The translations under genes and the position numbers were made by a program. Positions 34,275 through 43,450 of a stretch of 64,000 nt of DNA are shown here, in pieces. The notes beneath the pieces are model-generated. The model saw nothing but the letters and a program-made list of their open reading frames with translations. It was not told the origin of the DNA and ran no database searches. This stretch comes from Mycolicibacterium gilvum. GTDB taxonomy: Bacteria > Actinomycetota > Actinomycetes > Mycobacteriales > Mycobacteriaceae. The DNA lies in assembly GCF_900454025.1 (NCBI RefSeq), contig NZ_UGQM01000001.1, positions 5,952,001 through 6,016,000 on the forward strand, written 5' to 3'. Each line of letters opens with the position of its first letter. Positions within the stretch are counted from its first letter, which is position 1.

Positions 34275-35447
34275 TCAACGGGGCAATCCGAGCACGCGTT
34301 CGCCGACGATGTTGCGCTGAATCTCCGACGTACCGCCACCAATGGCCTGGGAAAAGCTGTAGTAGTAGTAACCGACCCAACCGTCGTCGTCCCACCGCGA
34401 CGTGTGGCGGATCGCCCCCGACCCCACAATGTCCATCGCCAACTTGCCGATCTCTTTGGCCAGTTCGGCGTACATCAACTTGACGATCGAACCGCGCGGA
34501 CCGGGCGTTTCGGTCTTCATCGCCTCGCAGATGTTGGTATAGGTGAGGGCGCGCAGCGACGCCACCGAGGCGCGGGCCCTGGCCAGGCGCCGCGCAATCT
34601 CGTCGTCAGCGATGGCGGGCCTGCGTCCGTCGGGGCCGACGTGGTCGTGGGCGTAGTCGATGAGGTCCTCGATGATCTTGGCCAACCTCACCTGGTTGGC
34701 AGTGAACGCGGTGCCGCGCTCGAAGGACAGCGTCGCCATCGCGACCGACCAGCCTTCACCCACGTCGCCGACCACGTCGGACAGCGGGATGCGGACGTCG
34801 TCATAGAACACCTCGCAGAACTCCGAGCCGCCCTCAATGGTCTCGATCGGGCGCACATCGATGCCCGGGGTGTTCATGTCGCAGATGACCCAGGTGATGC
34901 CCTTGTGCTTGCTGCCGGTGGTGTCAGTGCGGACCAACAGTTCCTGGTAGTCCGCGACGGTGGCGAAACTGGTCCACAACTTCTGGCCGGACACCACCAG
35001 GTGCTCCCCGTCGACGACCGCCTTGGTGCGCAATGCCGCCAGGTCCGAACCGGCGCCGGGCTCGGAGAAGCCCTGACACCAGATCACCTCACCGCGAAGG
35101 ATCTTCGGCAAGTGGAACGATTTCTGCTCCTCGGTGGCCCTGGTGATCAGCGTGGGGCCGGCGTGCGAGTTGCCGACGAAGCACGCGTCGATGCCGGGGA
35201 ACCCCCGCGCCGCGTATTCCTCGTACCAGATCAACTGCTGAAGCAACGTCAGCCCTTTGCCGCCGTACTCCTGCGGCCACGCGATACCCGCCCAGCCACC
35301 GTCCCATTGGGTGCGCTGCCAGGCGAGGTCGTACTCGCGGATGCCCGCGTCGTCGCGCGGCCGTGGCTCGCTCGGCCGGTTCTCATCGAGCCACGTGCTG
35401 ACCTGGTCGCGGAACTCGAGTTGGTCAGGCGTGAAATCGAGGTCCAT
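34275..35447 (-). CDS. Acyl-CoA dehydrogenase, large subunit
   Basis: A 390-residue acyl-CoA dehydrogenase. WCQGFSEPGAGSDLAALRTK near residue 123 is the FAD/substrate signature, LWTSFATVADYQELLV follows, and the C-terminus is YYYYSFSQAIGGGTSEIQRN, NIVGERVLGLPR. ATG 35447 starts eight bases after TACACT, a good -10 on the minus strand, so the mRNA is probably leaderless. Works with the 33233 protein. Confidence 0.88.
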   Translation of the reverse strand: MDLDFTPDQLEFRDQVSTWLDENRPSEPRPRDDAGIREYDLAWQRTQWDGGWAGIAWPQEYGGKGLTLLQQLIWYEEYAARGFPGIDACFVGNSHAGPTLITRATEEQKSFHLPKILRGEVIWCQGFSEPGAGSDLAALRTKAVVDGEHLVVSGQKLWTSFATVADYQELLVRTDTTGSKHKGITWVICDMNTPGIDVRPIETIEGGSEFCEVFYDDVRIPLSDVVGDVGEGWSVAMATLSFERGTAFTANQVRLAKIIEDLIDYAHDHVGPDGRRPAIADDEIARRLARARASVASLRALTYTNICEAMKTETPGPRGSIVKLMYAELAKEIGKLAMDIVGSGAIRHTSRWDDDGWVGYYYYSFSQAIGGGTSEIQRNIVGERVLGLPR

Positions 35448-35463
35448 GATTCGAAAGTGTAGG

Positions 35464-35477
35464 TGACACGATAGTCA
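35464..35477. promoter_or_regulatory. 14-base operator TGACACGATAGTCA
   Basis: Directly upstream of the -10 TACACT (35461-35456, minus) of the acyl-CoA dehydrogenase. GAAA follows on the plus strand, as GAAT does at other copies. Placement fits a repressor site. Confidence 0.55.
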
Positions 35478-35492
35478 GAAACAATGCGTTGA

Positions 35493-36257
35493 TCATGGTC
35501 GGCGGTATTTGGCCGTCAGTTCCTCGGCGCCGCGCGCCAGCAGTGCCACGTCCGCCCCCACGAGCACAAAGGACGCGCCTGCCCCCAGGTAGCGGCGCGC
35601 CACCGACTCTTTGAACGCGTTCACACCGGCGCTCTTGCCATGCTCAAGGATCGTCTCCAGCGCTTTCTCGATGGCGTGCAACACATCTAGATGCTCCGGT
35701 TGGCCGAGCTTGCCCATCGAAGCCGCGAGGTCGGCCGGTCCGATGAACACCGCATCCACGCCGTCTACGTCGGCAATGTCACCAAGGTGCGCCAAGCCGG
35801 CGACGCTCTCCACCTGCACGGTCAGGGACACCGTGGCATCGGCGGTGACAAGGTAGTCAGATATGCGGTTCCAACGGGATGCGCGCGCCAGTGCGCTGCC
35901 CACTCCCCGGATGCCTGCGGGTGGGTAACGGGTGGCGGCGACGGCGGCAGCAGCCTCGGGGGCATCGTCGATCATCGGGACGATGATGTTCTGAACGCCG
36001 ATGTCGAGGAGTTGCTTGATGAAGACCGGGTCGGCGGACGGCGGACGTACCAGCACGTCGACGTCCGGATAGCCGGCGAGCACCTGCAGCTGTTCGAGCG
36101 TGGTACGGAGGTCGTTGGGCGCGTGTTCCTGATCCAGCAATACCCAGTCGATTCCCGATCCCGCGCAGATCTCGGTCACGTAACCGCTTCCTGAGGCCAG
36201 CCACATGCCGAACCGCGGGTCGCCGTCGCCGATGCGCTGGGTCCACCGATTCGTCAC
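35493..36257 (-). CDS. HpcH/HpaI-family class II aldolase
   Basis: A 254-residue TIM-barrel aldolase. [20 protein letters not shown] near residue 38 carries the catalytic His and metal-site residues, VDVLVRPP the phosphate/pyruvate-site Arg, and [20 protein letters not shown] near 165 is the family signature. Cleaves a 4-hydroxy-2-oxo acid to pyruvate and an aldehyde, the last step of a meta-cleavage pathway. GTG 36257 overlaps the hydratase stop as GTGA. Confidence 0.88.
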   Translation of the reverse strand: MTNRWTQRIGDGDPRFGMWLASGSGYVTEICAGSGIDWVLLDQEHAPNDLRTTLEQLQVLAGYPDVDVLVRPPSADPVFIKQLLDIGVQNIIVPMIDDAPEAAAAVAATRYPPAGIRGVGSALARASRWNRISDYLVTADATVSLTVQVESVAGLAHLGDIADVDGVDAVFIGPADLAASMGKLGQPEHLDVLHAIEKALETILEHGKSAGVNAFKESVARRYLGAGASFVLVGADVALLARGAEELTAKYRRP

Positions 36258-37075
36258 GATTCCGGCCCGTCGAACGAGACCGACACCGTGCCCAGTGGAC
36301 CGTAGTCGGCGACGAAGCTGTCCCCCGGTTCGGCGAAAACCGGCTTGGTGAACGACCCGGACAGGATCACCTCGCCTGGCTCCAACGAAACACCATGCGG
36401 TGCAAACCGGTTCGCCAACCACGCGACGCCGTTGCCGGGGTGGTTGAGCACCGCGGCGGCCACCCCGGACTCCTCGATGGTGCCGTTGCGCAGCAGCAGA
36501 GCCGCGACCCAGCGCAGGTCGATGTCCAGCGGCCGCACCACCCGCCCACCGAGCACGAGCCCCGCGTCGGCCGCGTTGTCGGCGATGGTGTCGACGATGG
36601 TGCGCAGGTGACCGGTCTCGGGATCCGACATCTGCACCCTGGCGTCGAGAATCTCCAATGCGGGCGTGACGAACTCGCATGCCCGGAGGACGTCGAACAG
36701 CGTGACGCCCGGACCGCGCAGCTGCTCGCCCAACACGAAGGCCAACTCGACCTCGACACGCGGCCGGATGAAACGGCCGAGCGGAACCCGGCCGCCGTCC
36801 TCGACGAACATGTCGTCGAAGAGAGCGCCGTAGTCCGGTTCGTCGATCGACACCGCGCGCTGCATCACCTTCGACGTCAGGCCGATCTTGCGGCCCTTGA
36901 CGTGCAGGCCGTCGGCGACCTTCAGCGCGACGAGCGCCCGCTGGACGGCATAGGCGTCCTCGATGGTCATGTCGGGGTAGTCGAGGGACAGCTGCCGAAT
37001 CGGCGTGCGTGTCTGCTCAGCCTCGTACAACCGGCGCGCGATTAAATCGAGCTCGGTGCCAGCGGGTCTCGTCAT
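36254..37075 (-). CDS. 2-Hydroxypentadienoate-type hydratase (MhpD/HpaH family)
   Basis: A 273-residue protein of the fumarylacetoacetate-hydrolase-related hydratase family: [20 protein letters not shown] near residue 61, [20 protein letters not shown] near 103 (metal-binding Glu cluster) and [20 protein letters not shown] near 212. Adds water to a 2-hydroxy-2,4-dienoate to give the 4-hydroxy-2-oxo acid used by the aldolase next door. 28 bases after the hydrolase stop. Confidence 0.88.
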   Translation of the reverse strand: MTRPAGTELDLIARRLYEAEQTRTPIRQLSLDYPDMTIEDAYAVQRALVALKVADGLHVKGRKIGLTSKVMQRAVSIDEPDYGALFDDMFVEDGGRVPLGRFIRPRVEVELAFVLGEQLRGPGVTLFDVLRACEFVTPALEILDARVQMSDPETGHLRTIVDTIADNAADAGLVLGGRVVRPLDIDLRWVAALLLRNGTIEESGVAAAVLNHPGNGVAWLANRFAPHGVSLEPGEVILSGSFTKPVFAEPGDSFVADYGPLGTVSVSFDGPES

Positions 37076-37103
37076 GATCTGATGCTCTTCGCGCAGGCGC
37101 TCA

Positions 37104-38036
37104 TCATCGAGTCAGAAAATCCACAGCCGCCGCGTTGAACGACTCGGGGTCCTCGAAGTGCGGCCAGTGCCGCACCGACGCCATCTCGAAGACCTCGGAG
37201 TTCGGGATCAAGCCCGCGATCGTACGCGCGGTGTCCTGGTACACGCCGTGATCCTTGCCCGACGCCACGATCATCACGGGGGCAGTGATGCCGCGCCACC
37301 CGTCGTCGGGAATCAGGTTGCGCTCGCGCACCTTCTCGTCCTGCAGGATCAGCAGCCGGTCGATGGTGCTGCGGGTGTCTTCGCGCCGGTAAACCGCCTG
37401 GCGCAGCCCGATCAGATCGGGCAGCCGGTTGCCCTCGTCGGCGATCAGATGGGCGAATACGGCATGTAACGACTCCCATGTCGGCTCATTTACCGCCTTG
37501 GTGCGCTCCGCGCGGATACGCGCCATGTTCGCCGCCGACGCCTCCCGCCCGGCCGGCGACATCAGGACCACCCTGTCCACCCGGTCGGGATGCCCGACCG
37601 CAATCGCGGATGCGACGAAGGCACCGAGCGACATGGCGACTAAGTGGGCCGACGTCATCCCGAAGTGGTCCATCACCCCCAGCACGTGCTCGACATAGAT
37701 CGCGATCTCGTAGTCGTAGTCCGGCTTGTCCGAGAACCCGTTGCCCACCATGTCGATGGCCACGCAGTGGAAGTGCTCGCTCAACGCAGCCAGATTCGGG
37801 GCGAACGTCTCCCAGTGCCCGCCGGTGCCGTGCAGCAGGATGAGGTGCGGCTTGTCCGGGCTGCCGGCCTCGGCGTATCGCGTACTCACGGCCGCGCCGT
37901 TGACCGAGATCTCGACGAAGCCCTGACGGAAGTCCAATTCCTTCAGGTACATCCAGATGCTGCGGTAGTCGTCGGTGTCCACAACGGCCCCGACAGCCGC
38001 CGGGGCGGTGGTGGCAGGTACTGGCGCTTGGCTCAT
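37104..38036 (-). CDS. Meta-cleavage product C-C hydrolase (alpha/beta fold)
   Basis: A 310-residue alpha/beta hydrolase of the MhpC/BphD/HsaD type. [17 protein letters not shown] (69-85) is the oxyanion loop, VAMSLGAF gives nucleophile Ser136, [10 protein letters not shown] the Asp region and [10 protein letters not shown] the His. It would split the vinylogous diketone made by an extradiol dioxygenase into a hydroxydienoate and a carboxylic acid. First gene of the hydrolase-hydratase-aldolase unit. GAAGGTGAG ribosome site. Confidence 0.87.
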   Translation of the reverse strand: MSQAPVPATTAPAAVGAVVDTDDYRSIWMYLKELDFRQGFVEISVNGAAVSTRYAEAGSPDKPHLILLHGTGGHWETFAPNLAALSEHFHCVAIDMVGNGFSDKPDYDYEIAIYVEHVLGVMDHFGMTSAHLVAMSLGAFVASAIAVGHPDRVDRVVLMSPAGREASAANMARIRAERTKAVNEPTWESLHAVFAHLIADEGNRLPDLIGLRQAVYRREDTRSTIDRLLILQDEKVRERNLIPDDGWRGITAPVMIVASGKDHGVYQDTARTIAGLIPNSEVFEMASVRHWPHFEDPESFNAAAVDFLTR

Positions 38037-38059
38037 CTCACCTTCTCAGTTTCGCTATC

Positions 38060-38073
38060 TGACATCACTGTCA
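38060..38073. promoter_or_regulatory. Operator TGACATCACTGTCA
   Basis: A 14-base near-palindrome (TGACA, four bases, TGTCA) 24 bases upstream of ATG 38036 in the divergent region between the two main catabolic operons. Best 5+5 copy of this site family. Confidence 0.6.
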
Positions 38074-38233
38074 TCTACTGCTGGCGTCATGGCGCTTGTC
38101 TGACCATCGTCGCACAGACGATATGTTCGCATGTAGACAACAACTCACACCACCCAGCCGACGTCCTCGGCGCGTACGGCCATTGCACATACTTCCATTG
38201 CTTCTGACAGTTGTATGCGGTAGAACTGAGCGA

Positions 38234-38479
38234 GTGAACACCCCGGCCGGACGCCGCGTCCTCGCCGAACTCGCCAACGAGTTCGCAGCGGTGCGTTTGT
38301 CGTTGGACGTCAGCGGCAACGGCCCCCGCCTGCTTGTCGAAGACCTCGAGAGTGGCGAACACGTCTTCCTTTGCCCGCTGGAGTTGGCGAGCTTCACCGA
38401 GGCCACCCCCGAGGACCGCGAGGACTGGCTGCGAGTGGGCAACTACCGCGGAGAACGTCGACCCGGGAAGCGTTCGTGA
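38234..38479 (+). CDS. Hypothetical protein (81 aa), first gene of the Rieske operon
   Basis: GTG 38234 to 38479, with VNTPAGRRVLAELANEFAAV and LEDLESGEHVFLCPLELASF-type sequence (first residues of the latter are VEDLESG). Acidic C-terminus then RGERRPGKRS. No family recognised. TAGAAC lies seven bases before the GTG, compatible with leaderless transcription. Ends in a GTGA overlap with the thiolase-like gene, so it is cotranslated with the dioxygenase operon. Confidence 0.65.
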   Translation: MNTPAGRRVLAELANEFAAVRLSLDVSGNGPRLLVEDLESGEHVFLCPLELASFTEATPEDREDWLRVGNYRGERRPGKRS

Positions 38480-39630
38480 GCACGCCCGACGTCGACCTGG
38501 TCGGACTGGGCATGACGGCGATGTCGCTGAGGCCGGGTGCCACACCGCTCGAACTGGCCGCCGAGGCAACTGGCATCGCGCTGGCCGACGCCGGACTCGG
38601 GCGCGCAGACATCGACGGCCTCCTGGTCGGCTCGTCGCAGGGCGTGCGGCCGGACCGACTGGGCGTCGGCTTCGCCGCACGAGGCGGCTTCTCGGACCTA
38701 CGCCTCCTCGAACACGTCGAGATCAAGGGCGCCACCACGATTGCCATGATCCAGCGCGCGCGCCACGCGATCACCACCGGCGAGGCGACGACCGTGGTGT
38801 GCGTGTTCGCCGACGCGCCGCTGGTTGCGGGTCGCGGCGCGGGCTCGTCGTACGCGCACAGCGGCGGCAACGTCGGGGTCCGCGGGTTGGAGCGGGCCTC
38901 AGGACTGCTCGGATCGGTGCCGACGTACGCGCTGCTGGCCCAGCGGTGGCTGCACGTCACCGAAACCGATGCCGACGCATTACGCGCGGTGGCCGTCACC
39001 GCGCGAGCGTGGGCGCGCGGCAATCCCGACGCTGTAAACCGCGAACCGCTCGACGATGCCGGCTACAACGCCAGCCCGATGATCGCCGAACCACTGCGGT
39101 TGTTGGACTGTGCGCGGCCGGTGAACGGGGCGGTCGCCGTGGTGCTCACCGGTTCGGCCTCGATCGGCGATACCCGACTGCGGGTGCTCGGCACCGGCCG
39201 GGAGCATCCGGTCCGACGCCGACGCGCAGGCGCCGAATCGTGGTTCGGCGGCGGGGCGAGAGCGGTGGACGACGCGTTGGAACAGGCCGGCATGACACGC
39301 TCGGACCTCGATGTCGCCGAGCTCTATGACCCGTTCTCCATCGTCACGCTGGTGCTGCTCGAGGAATACCGGCTCACCGGTGACGTCCCGGTGGGCGCCT
39401 TCGTGAGCGAGGGTCACACCGGACCGGGCGGCACGCTGCCGACCAACACCGGCGGCGGCCAACTGTCCGGGTTCTACCTGCAAGGCATGACGCCCCTGGC
39501 CGAGGCCGTGATCCAGCTCCGCGGCGCGGGCCGGGATCGTCAGGTTCCCGACGCCACCGTGGCCTTGGTCGGCGGCATCGGAGGTCGGCTTGACCACCAT
39601 GCTGCGCTGGTGTTGGAGCGTGTGGCGTGA
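38476..39630 (+). CDS. Thiolase-like SCPx protein (IpfD-like position)
   Basis: A 384-residue SCP2-thiolase-type protein: LVGLGMTAMSLRPGATPLEL start, EHVEIKGATTIAMIQRARHA at the nucleophile loop with no Cys, LGSVPTYALLAQRWLHVTET, and GHTGPGGTLPTNTGGGQLSG near the C-terminus. Coupled by GTGA overlaps to both neighbours. In the order thiolase-like, DUF35, Rieske alpha, Rieske beta, CoA ligase it corresponds to ipfD of the ibuprofen cluster, whose product helps remove the side chain from the ring-dihydroxylated CoA ester. Confidence 0.85.
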   Translation: MSTPDVDLVGLGMTAMSLRPGATPLELAAEATGIALADAGLGRADIDGLLVGSSQGVRPDRLGVGFAARGGFSDLRLLEHVEIKGATTIAMIQRARHAITTGEATTVVCVFADAPLVAGRGAGSSYAHSGGNVGVRGLERASGLLGSVPTYALLAQRWLHVTETDADALRAVAVTARAWARGNPDAVNREPLDDAGYNASPMIAEPLRLLDCARPVNGAVAVVLTGSASIGDTRLRVLGTGREHPVRRRRAGAESWFGGGARAVDDALEQAGMTRSDLDVAELYDPFSIVTLVLLEEYRLTGDVPVGAFVSEGHTGPGGTLPTNTGGGQLSGFYLQGMTPLAEAVIQLRGAGRDRQVPDATVALVGGIGGRLDHHAALVLERVA

Positions 39631-40076
39631 CCACCGTGGACAAGCGGCTGCTCGAGGACTGGTTGCTGGATCCAGCACTGGCACCCGATGCTGAGCTCGA
39701 TGTCCTGGCGCCGCTGTACCGGGCGGCGGAACGGCACGAGCTGGCACTGCCGTTCTGCGCGGCGTGCGAGAATCCACTGGAACTCGACCAGGAAGTCTGC
39801 GACTACTGCGGGGGCACCGAACCCGACTGGCGCACAGTCGAACTACGCGGGACCGTCCACGCCGCAACTCTGATGCACCGACGCGAACCCGGGCTGGTCC
39901 ATGCGCAGGCCCCCTACCCCATCGTCGACGTCGAACTGGCCAGCGGACACCGCTTGCTGATGACGTCCGCGCAGCCCGCGGACGGCGTGCCGGCCATCGG
40001 CGGAACAGTGCGCATCGGCTTCCGCCGCCTCGGCGGCGTCGCAATCCCAGCCATCGACACCTTGGAGGACGAGTGA
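39627..40076 (+). CDS. DUF35/OB-fold zinc-ribbon partner (IpfE-like position)
   Basis: A 149-residue protein: zinc ribbon CAACENPLELDQEVCDYCGG (residues about 46-65), then the OB-fold VELRGTVHAATLMHRREPG. GTG 39627 overlaps the thiolase-like stop. Expected to bind the acyl-CoA and form a complex with the thiolase-like protein. Confidence 0.85.
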   Translation: MTTVDKRLLEDWLLDPALAPDAELDVLAPLYRAAERHELALPFCAACENPLELDQEVCDYCGGTEPDWRTVELRGTVHAATLMHRREPGLVHAQAPYPIVDVELASGHRLLMTSAQPADGVPAIGGTVRIGFRRLGGVAIPAIDTLEDE

Positions 40077-41362
40077 CAACACTCGAATCAGCCCCTGCCA
40101 CCGACGATTTCGATGTCAATAGCGTCGTCCGTGATGACCGGGTGCACGGGTCGGTCTACACCTCGGCCGAGATCTTTCGCCGCGAAATGGCGACCATCTT
40201 CAAGACCGGCTGGGTCTACGTCGCGCACGAAAGCGAAGTAAGCGAGCCTGGCGACTACCTCACCCGGCTCATCGGCCACGAGCCAGTCGTGGTGGTGCGC
40301 GGCAAGGACGGCGTGGTGCGCGTGGCGCTCAACCGCTGCACACACCGCGCCAACAAGTTGTGCAACGCCGAGAAAGGCAATGCCAACTCGTTCCGCTGCC
40401 CCTACCACGGCTGGACCTTTACCAATACCGGTGCGCTACAAGGTGTTCCGATGCGAGAGGGCTACGGCGAGGCCTTCAACCAGGTGCGCTCCGAACTGGG
40501 CCTGGCGCAGGCGCCCCGGGTCGACAGTTACGGCGGCTTCGTCTTCGCGTCGCTGGCGCCCGACGGCGTCTCCCTGCGCGAACACCTCGGCAAGGCGACG
40601 AGCGCCATCGACCGACTGCTCAACCTGTCCCCCACCCGCGAAATCGACCTACGGGCCGGCTGGATGAAGCATCTGCACCACGCCAACTGGAAGATGGTTG
40701 TGGAGAACAACGTCGACGGTTACCACGCGCTGTTCACGCACGCCTCGGTATATGACGCGATCAAGCCGGCCAAGGTGTCCCACGTCCCGACGAAGGTCGA
40801 CGTCCTGGTCCGCGACCTCGGCGACGGACACTCCGAGATCGATTACACCGACGAATACCGCAAGCTGGACGAGGAATTCATCTGGTACGGCCGAATCCCG
40901 CGGGCGAAGCTCGGCGGTTACGTCGACGCACTGGAGCAGGCATACGGACCCGAGCAGGCGCACGACGCTCTGGTGGTGGGCCCCCCGCACACCCTGATCT
41001 GGCCCAATCTGTTCCTGGCCGAGATGAACGTCATGTTCGTCGAGCCGCAGGCCCCCGACCGCACCGTCGCCTACACCACGGCCGTGTTGATCCCGGGCCA
41101 GGACGCACTGAACGAACGCACGCTGAGGCGCTCTGAAGGGGCGATGGGTCCGGCGGGGTTCCTGATCGCCGACGACGGCGAAATCGGCATGCGCAACCAG
41201 GCCGGCCTCGCCGCCGAGTTACCCGAGTGGCTGGTGCTGGCACGCGGTGTAGAGCATGACATCACCGACGACACCGGAATCATCAACCGGGACAAGAGCG
41301 CTGAGACACCGCAGCGCGGGTTCTACTCGCAGTGGGCAGCCGTGGTCGGCGGGAGGGCGTGA
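40073..41362 (+). CDS. Rieske ring-hydroxylating dioxygenase, alpha subunit
   Basis: A 429-residue catalytic subunit. The Rieske [2Fe-2S] ligands are in CTH (Cys89, His91) and CPYH (Cys109, His112); the mononuclear iron site is in NNVDGYHALFTH (Asp215, His218, His223). Adds O2 across an aromatic ring to form a cis-diol. GTG 40073 overlaps the DUF35 stop by four bases. Position between a thiolase/DUF35 pair and a CoA ligase suggests the substrate is an aryl-alkanoyl-CoA. Electron donors are not in this operon except perhaps the flavin reductase at 45755. Confidence 0.92.
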   Translation: MTTLESAPATDDFDVNSVVRDDRVHGSVYTSAEIFRREMATIFKTGWVYVAHESEVSEPGDYLTRLIGHEPVVVVRGKDGVVRVALNRCTHRANKLCNAEKGNANSFRCPYHGWTFTNTGALQGVPMREGYGEAFNQVRSELGLAQAPRVDSYGGFVFASLAPDGVSLREHLGKATSAIDRLLNLSPTREIDLRAGWMKHLHHANWKMVVENNVDGYHALFTHASVYDAIKPAKVSHVPTKVDVLVRDLGDGHSEIDYTDEYRKLDEEFIWYGRIPRAKLGGYVDALEQAYGPEQAHDALVVGPPHTLIWPNLFLAEMNVMFVEPQAPDRTVAYTTAVLIPGQDALNERTLRRSEGAMGPAGFLIADDGEIGMRNQAGLAAELPEWLVLARGVEHDITDDTGIINRDKSAETPQRGFYSQWAAVVGGRA

Positions 41363-41363
41363 A

Positions 41364-41876
41364 ATGACCCTTGACACCGAGTCACAGATGCGTCCTGTGC
41401 CGCGGCCGTTGCCGGACGCCGAGATCCTCTCGTTCCTGTACCTGGAGGCGCGGTTGGCCGACGAGGGCCGCTACTCGGAGTGGGAGGCGCTCTGGGCTGA
41501 CGACGACACGGTCGTGTACCGCGTGCCCATGCATCCCGACGACGACCCGCGGACCTCGCTGGCCTACATCAACGACAATCGGCGGCGAATCAAGAGTCGG
41601 GTGGCTCAGTTGAACACGGGTAACCGGCACTCTCAGACCCCGCCGTCGGTAATGCGGCGCGTGGTCTCCAACAGCGAAGTGGTCGAGGACATTGACGGTC
41701 TGGTCACCATCGAGTCCAACTTCGCATTGTTCGAATACCGTATCCGGCAACGCTTCTGGGCCGGTCGGGTGAGCCACACCATTTGTCGGACGGCGGAGGG
41801 CCCGCGACTCGTCCGCAAGATCGTAAACCTGATTGACGCGGGCGGTCCGGTCGACACCCTGGCATTCCTGATCTGA
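41364..41876 (+). CDS. Rieske dioxygenase, beta subunit
   Basis: A 170-residue structural subunit of the SnoaL/NTF2-like fold: LYLEARLADEGRYSEWEALW, VYRVPMHPDDDPRTSLAYIN and RIRQRFWAGRVSHTICRT. ATG 41364 directly after the alpha-subunit stop; TGATG overlap with the ligase. Confidence 0.9.
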   Translation: MTLDTESQMRPVPRPLPDAEILSFLYLEARLADEGRYSEWEALWADDDTVVYRVPMHPDDDPRTSLAYINDNRRRIKSRVAQLNTGNRHSQTPPSVMRRVVSNSEVVEDIDGLVTIESNFALFEYRIRQRFWAGRVSHTICRTAEGPRLVRKIVNLIDAGGPVDTLAFLI

Positions 41877-43450
41877 TGCTCATCGGAGACATCGCCACCA
41901 ACAACGCACGTCGCTACCCGGACAAGCGCGCCCTCGTCGACGCCGACCGGGTGCACACCTGGACCCAGGTCGACGAACGAGCTCGGCGCCTGGCCGGCTA
42001 CCTGGCCGGACAGGGGCTGGAACCCAGAGACCGGGTGATGGTCATCGCCCGCAACTGCATCGAATGGCCCGAGATCTCGTTCGGGTTGGCCAAGGCCGGA
42101 CTGATCGCTGTGCCGGTGAACATCCGGCTCGCGCCCGACGAGGTCGCTCACGTCCGCGACGACTGCGGTGCCCGTGCGGTGATCGTGCACGCCGACCACC
42201 TGGACAAGTTCACCGGCGAACTGGCCAACCTACCTGTAGTCCTCACCATCGGCCCGGAATACGAAACCGCCTTGTGGGCAGCCGATCCCGAGCCACCGCG
42301 CCTCGCTGTCAACCCCGACGACGTCGCGGTGATCCTTTACACCAGCGGCACCACCGGTCGCGCCAAGGGTGTGATGCACACCCACCGAAGTCTGCTGTAT
42401 CAGGCGGCCGACACCAATTTGGTGACCGAGGCCAACCGGTCGGACGTCATGCTGGCGACCACCCCGTTCTTCACGGCCGGGGGGATGGTGCGCACGGTGT
42501 CGTGGCTTTACCTCGGCCAGACGATGGTCATCCATCAACGGTTCGACCCGCAGGCGGTGATCGACGAGATCGAACGCAGCGCAATCACCTTCACCACGTT
42601 CATCCCCACGATGCTGCACCGTACGCTGGCAATCCTCGAGAACGGCCCACCGCGGGACATGTCGAGCCTGCGGCGGATCTCGTACGGCTCGGCACCAGTG
42701 CCGCCAGGCCTGGCCCGCAAGGCCATGGACCTGCTCGGCTGCGATCTGCAGCAGCGGTACGGGCTCACCGAATGTGGCGGGCAGGCCACGATTCTCACGC
42801 CGCAGGATCACCGCGACATCGTCGCGGGCCGGACGTCGATCGGTACGTCCTGCGGTCGAGAGACCCCGATGTGCGCGATCCGCGTCATCAACCCCGACGG
42901 GAGCGACGCCCCGATCGGCGAGGTCGGCGAACTCGTCATCGTCAGCCCGGCCAACGCCGTCGGCTATTGGAAACTGCCCGAGCAGACGGCCGAGACCTTC
43001 CGGCCGGATGGTCTCCGCACCGGCGACCTGGGCTTCCTCGACGCCGACGGCTACCTCCACATCACCGGCCGGCGCACCGACCTCATCATCTCCGGTGGCT
43101 TCAACGTCTACCCCGCTGAGATCGAGCGGGTCATCGCACAGCACTCGGGTGTTGACATGGTCGCCGTCGTCGGCGTGCCCGATGCGGACTGGGGCGAGAC
43201 GCCGGTGGCGGCGGTGATACCCAAGGCCGCCGTCAACGACAACGACGCATTGGCCGCCGAACTGGCCGTACTGTGCCGCGCCGAGTTGGCCGGATACAAG
43301 CAACCCCGCCGGTTCGTGTTCTGGCGCGAGTTCCCGCTGGGTCCAGCGGGCAAGATCCTCAAGCGCGAGATAGCTAACCAGGTAAACCAGGTAGGCGATG
43401 CGGATGCGAAGATTTCGGTACCGACCGGATCCACCGAGGGGCGCCCGTGA
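41876..43450 (+). CDS. Acyl/aryl-CoA ligase (IpfF-like position)
   Basis: A 524-residue ANL ligase: VILYTSGTTGRAKGVMHTHR near residue 152, QQRYGLTECGGQATILTPQD near 290, GLRTGDLGFLDADGYLHITG near 379, and C-terminal GPAGKILKRE with the adenylation Lys near 499. Activates a carboxylic acid to its CoA ester; being last of the thiolase/DUF35/Rieske set it should prepare the dioxygenase substrate. Overlaps the ECH start (GTGA). Confidence 0.9.
   Translation: MLIGDIATNNARRYPDKRALVDADRVHTWTQVDERARRLAGYLAGQGLEPRDRVMVIARNCIEWPEISFGLAKAGLIAVPVNIRLAPDEVAHVRDDCGARAVIVHADHLDKFTGELANLPVVLTIGPEYETALWAADPEPPRLAVNPDDVAVILYTSGTTGRAKGVMHTHRSLLYQAADTNLVTEANRSDVMLATTPFFTAGGMVRTVSWLYLGQTMVIHQRFDPQAVIDEIERSAITFTTFIPTMLHRTLAILENGPPRDMSSLRRISYGSAPVPPGLARKAMDLLGCDLQQRYGLTECGGQATILTPQDHRDIVAGRTSIGTSCGRETPMCAIRVINPDGSDAPIGEVGELVIVSPANAVGYWKLPEQTAETFRPDGLRTGDLGFLDADGYLHITGRRTDLIISGGFNVYPAEIERVIAQHSGVDMVAVVGVPDADWGETPVAAVIPKAAVNDNDALAAELAVLCRAELAGYKQPRRFVFWREFPLGPAGKILKREIANQVNQVGDADAKISVPTGSTEGRP

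Noticed and set aside
33582..35462. 626-codon plus-strand frame
   Set aside because: Shadow of the two acyl-CoA dehydrogenases on the other strand, which carry clear motifs and overlapping starts.
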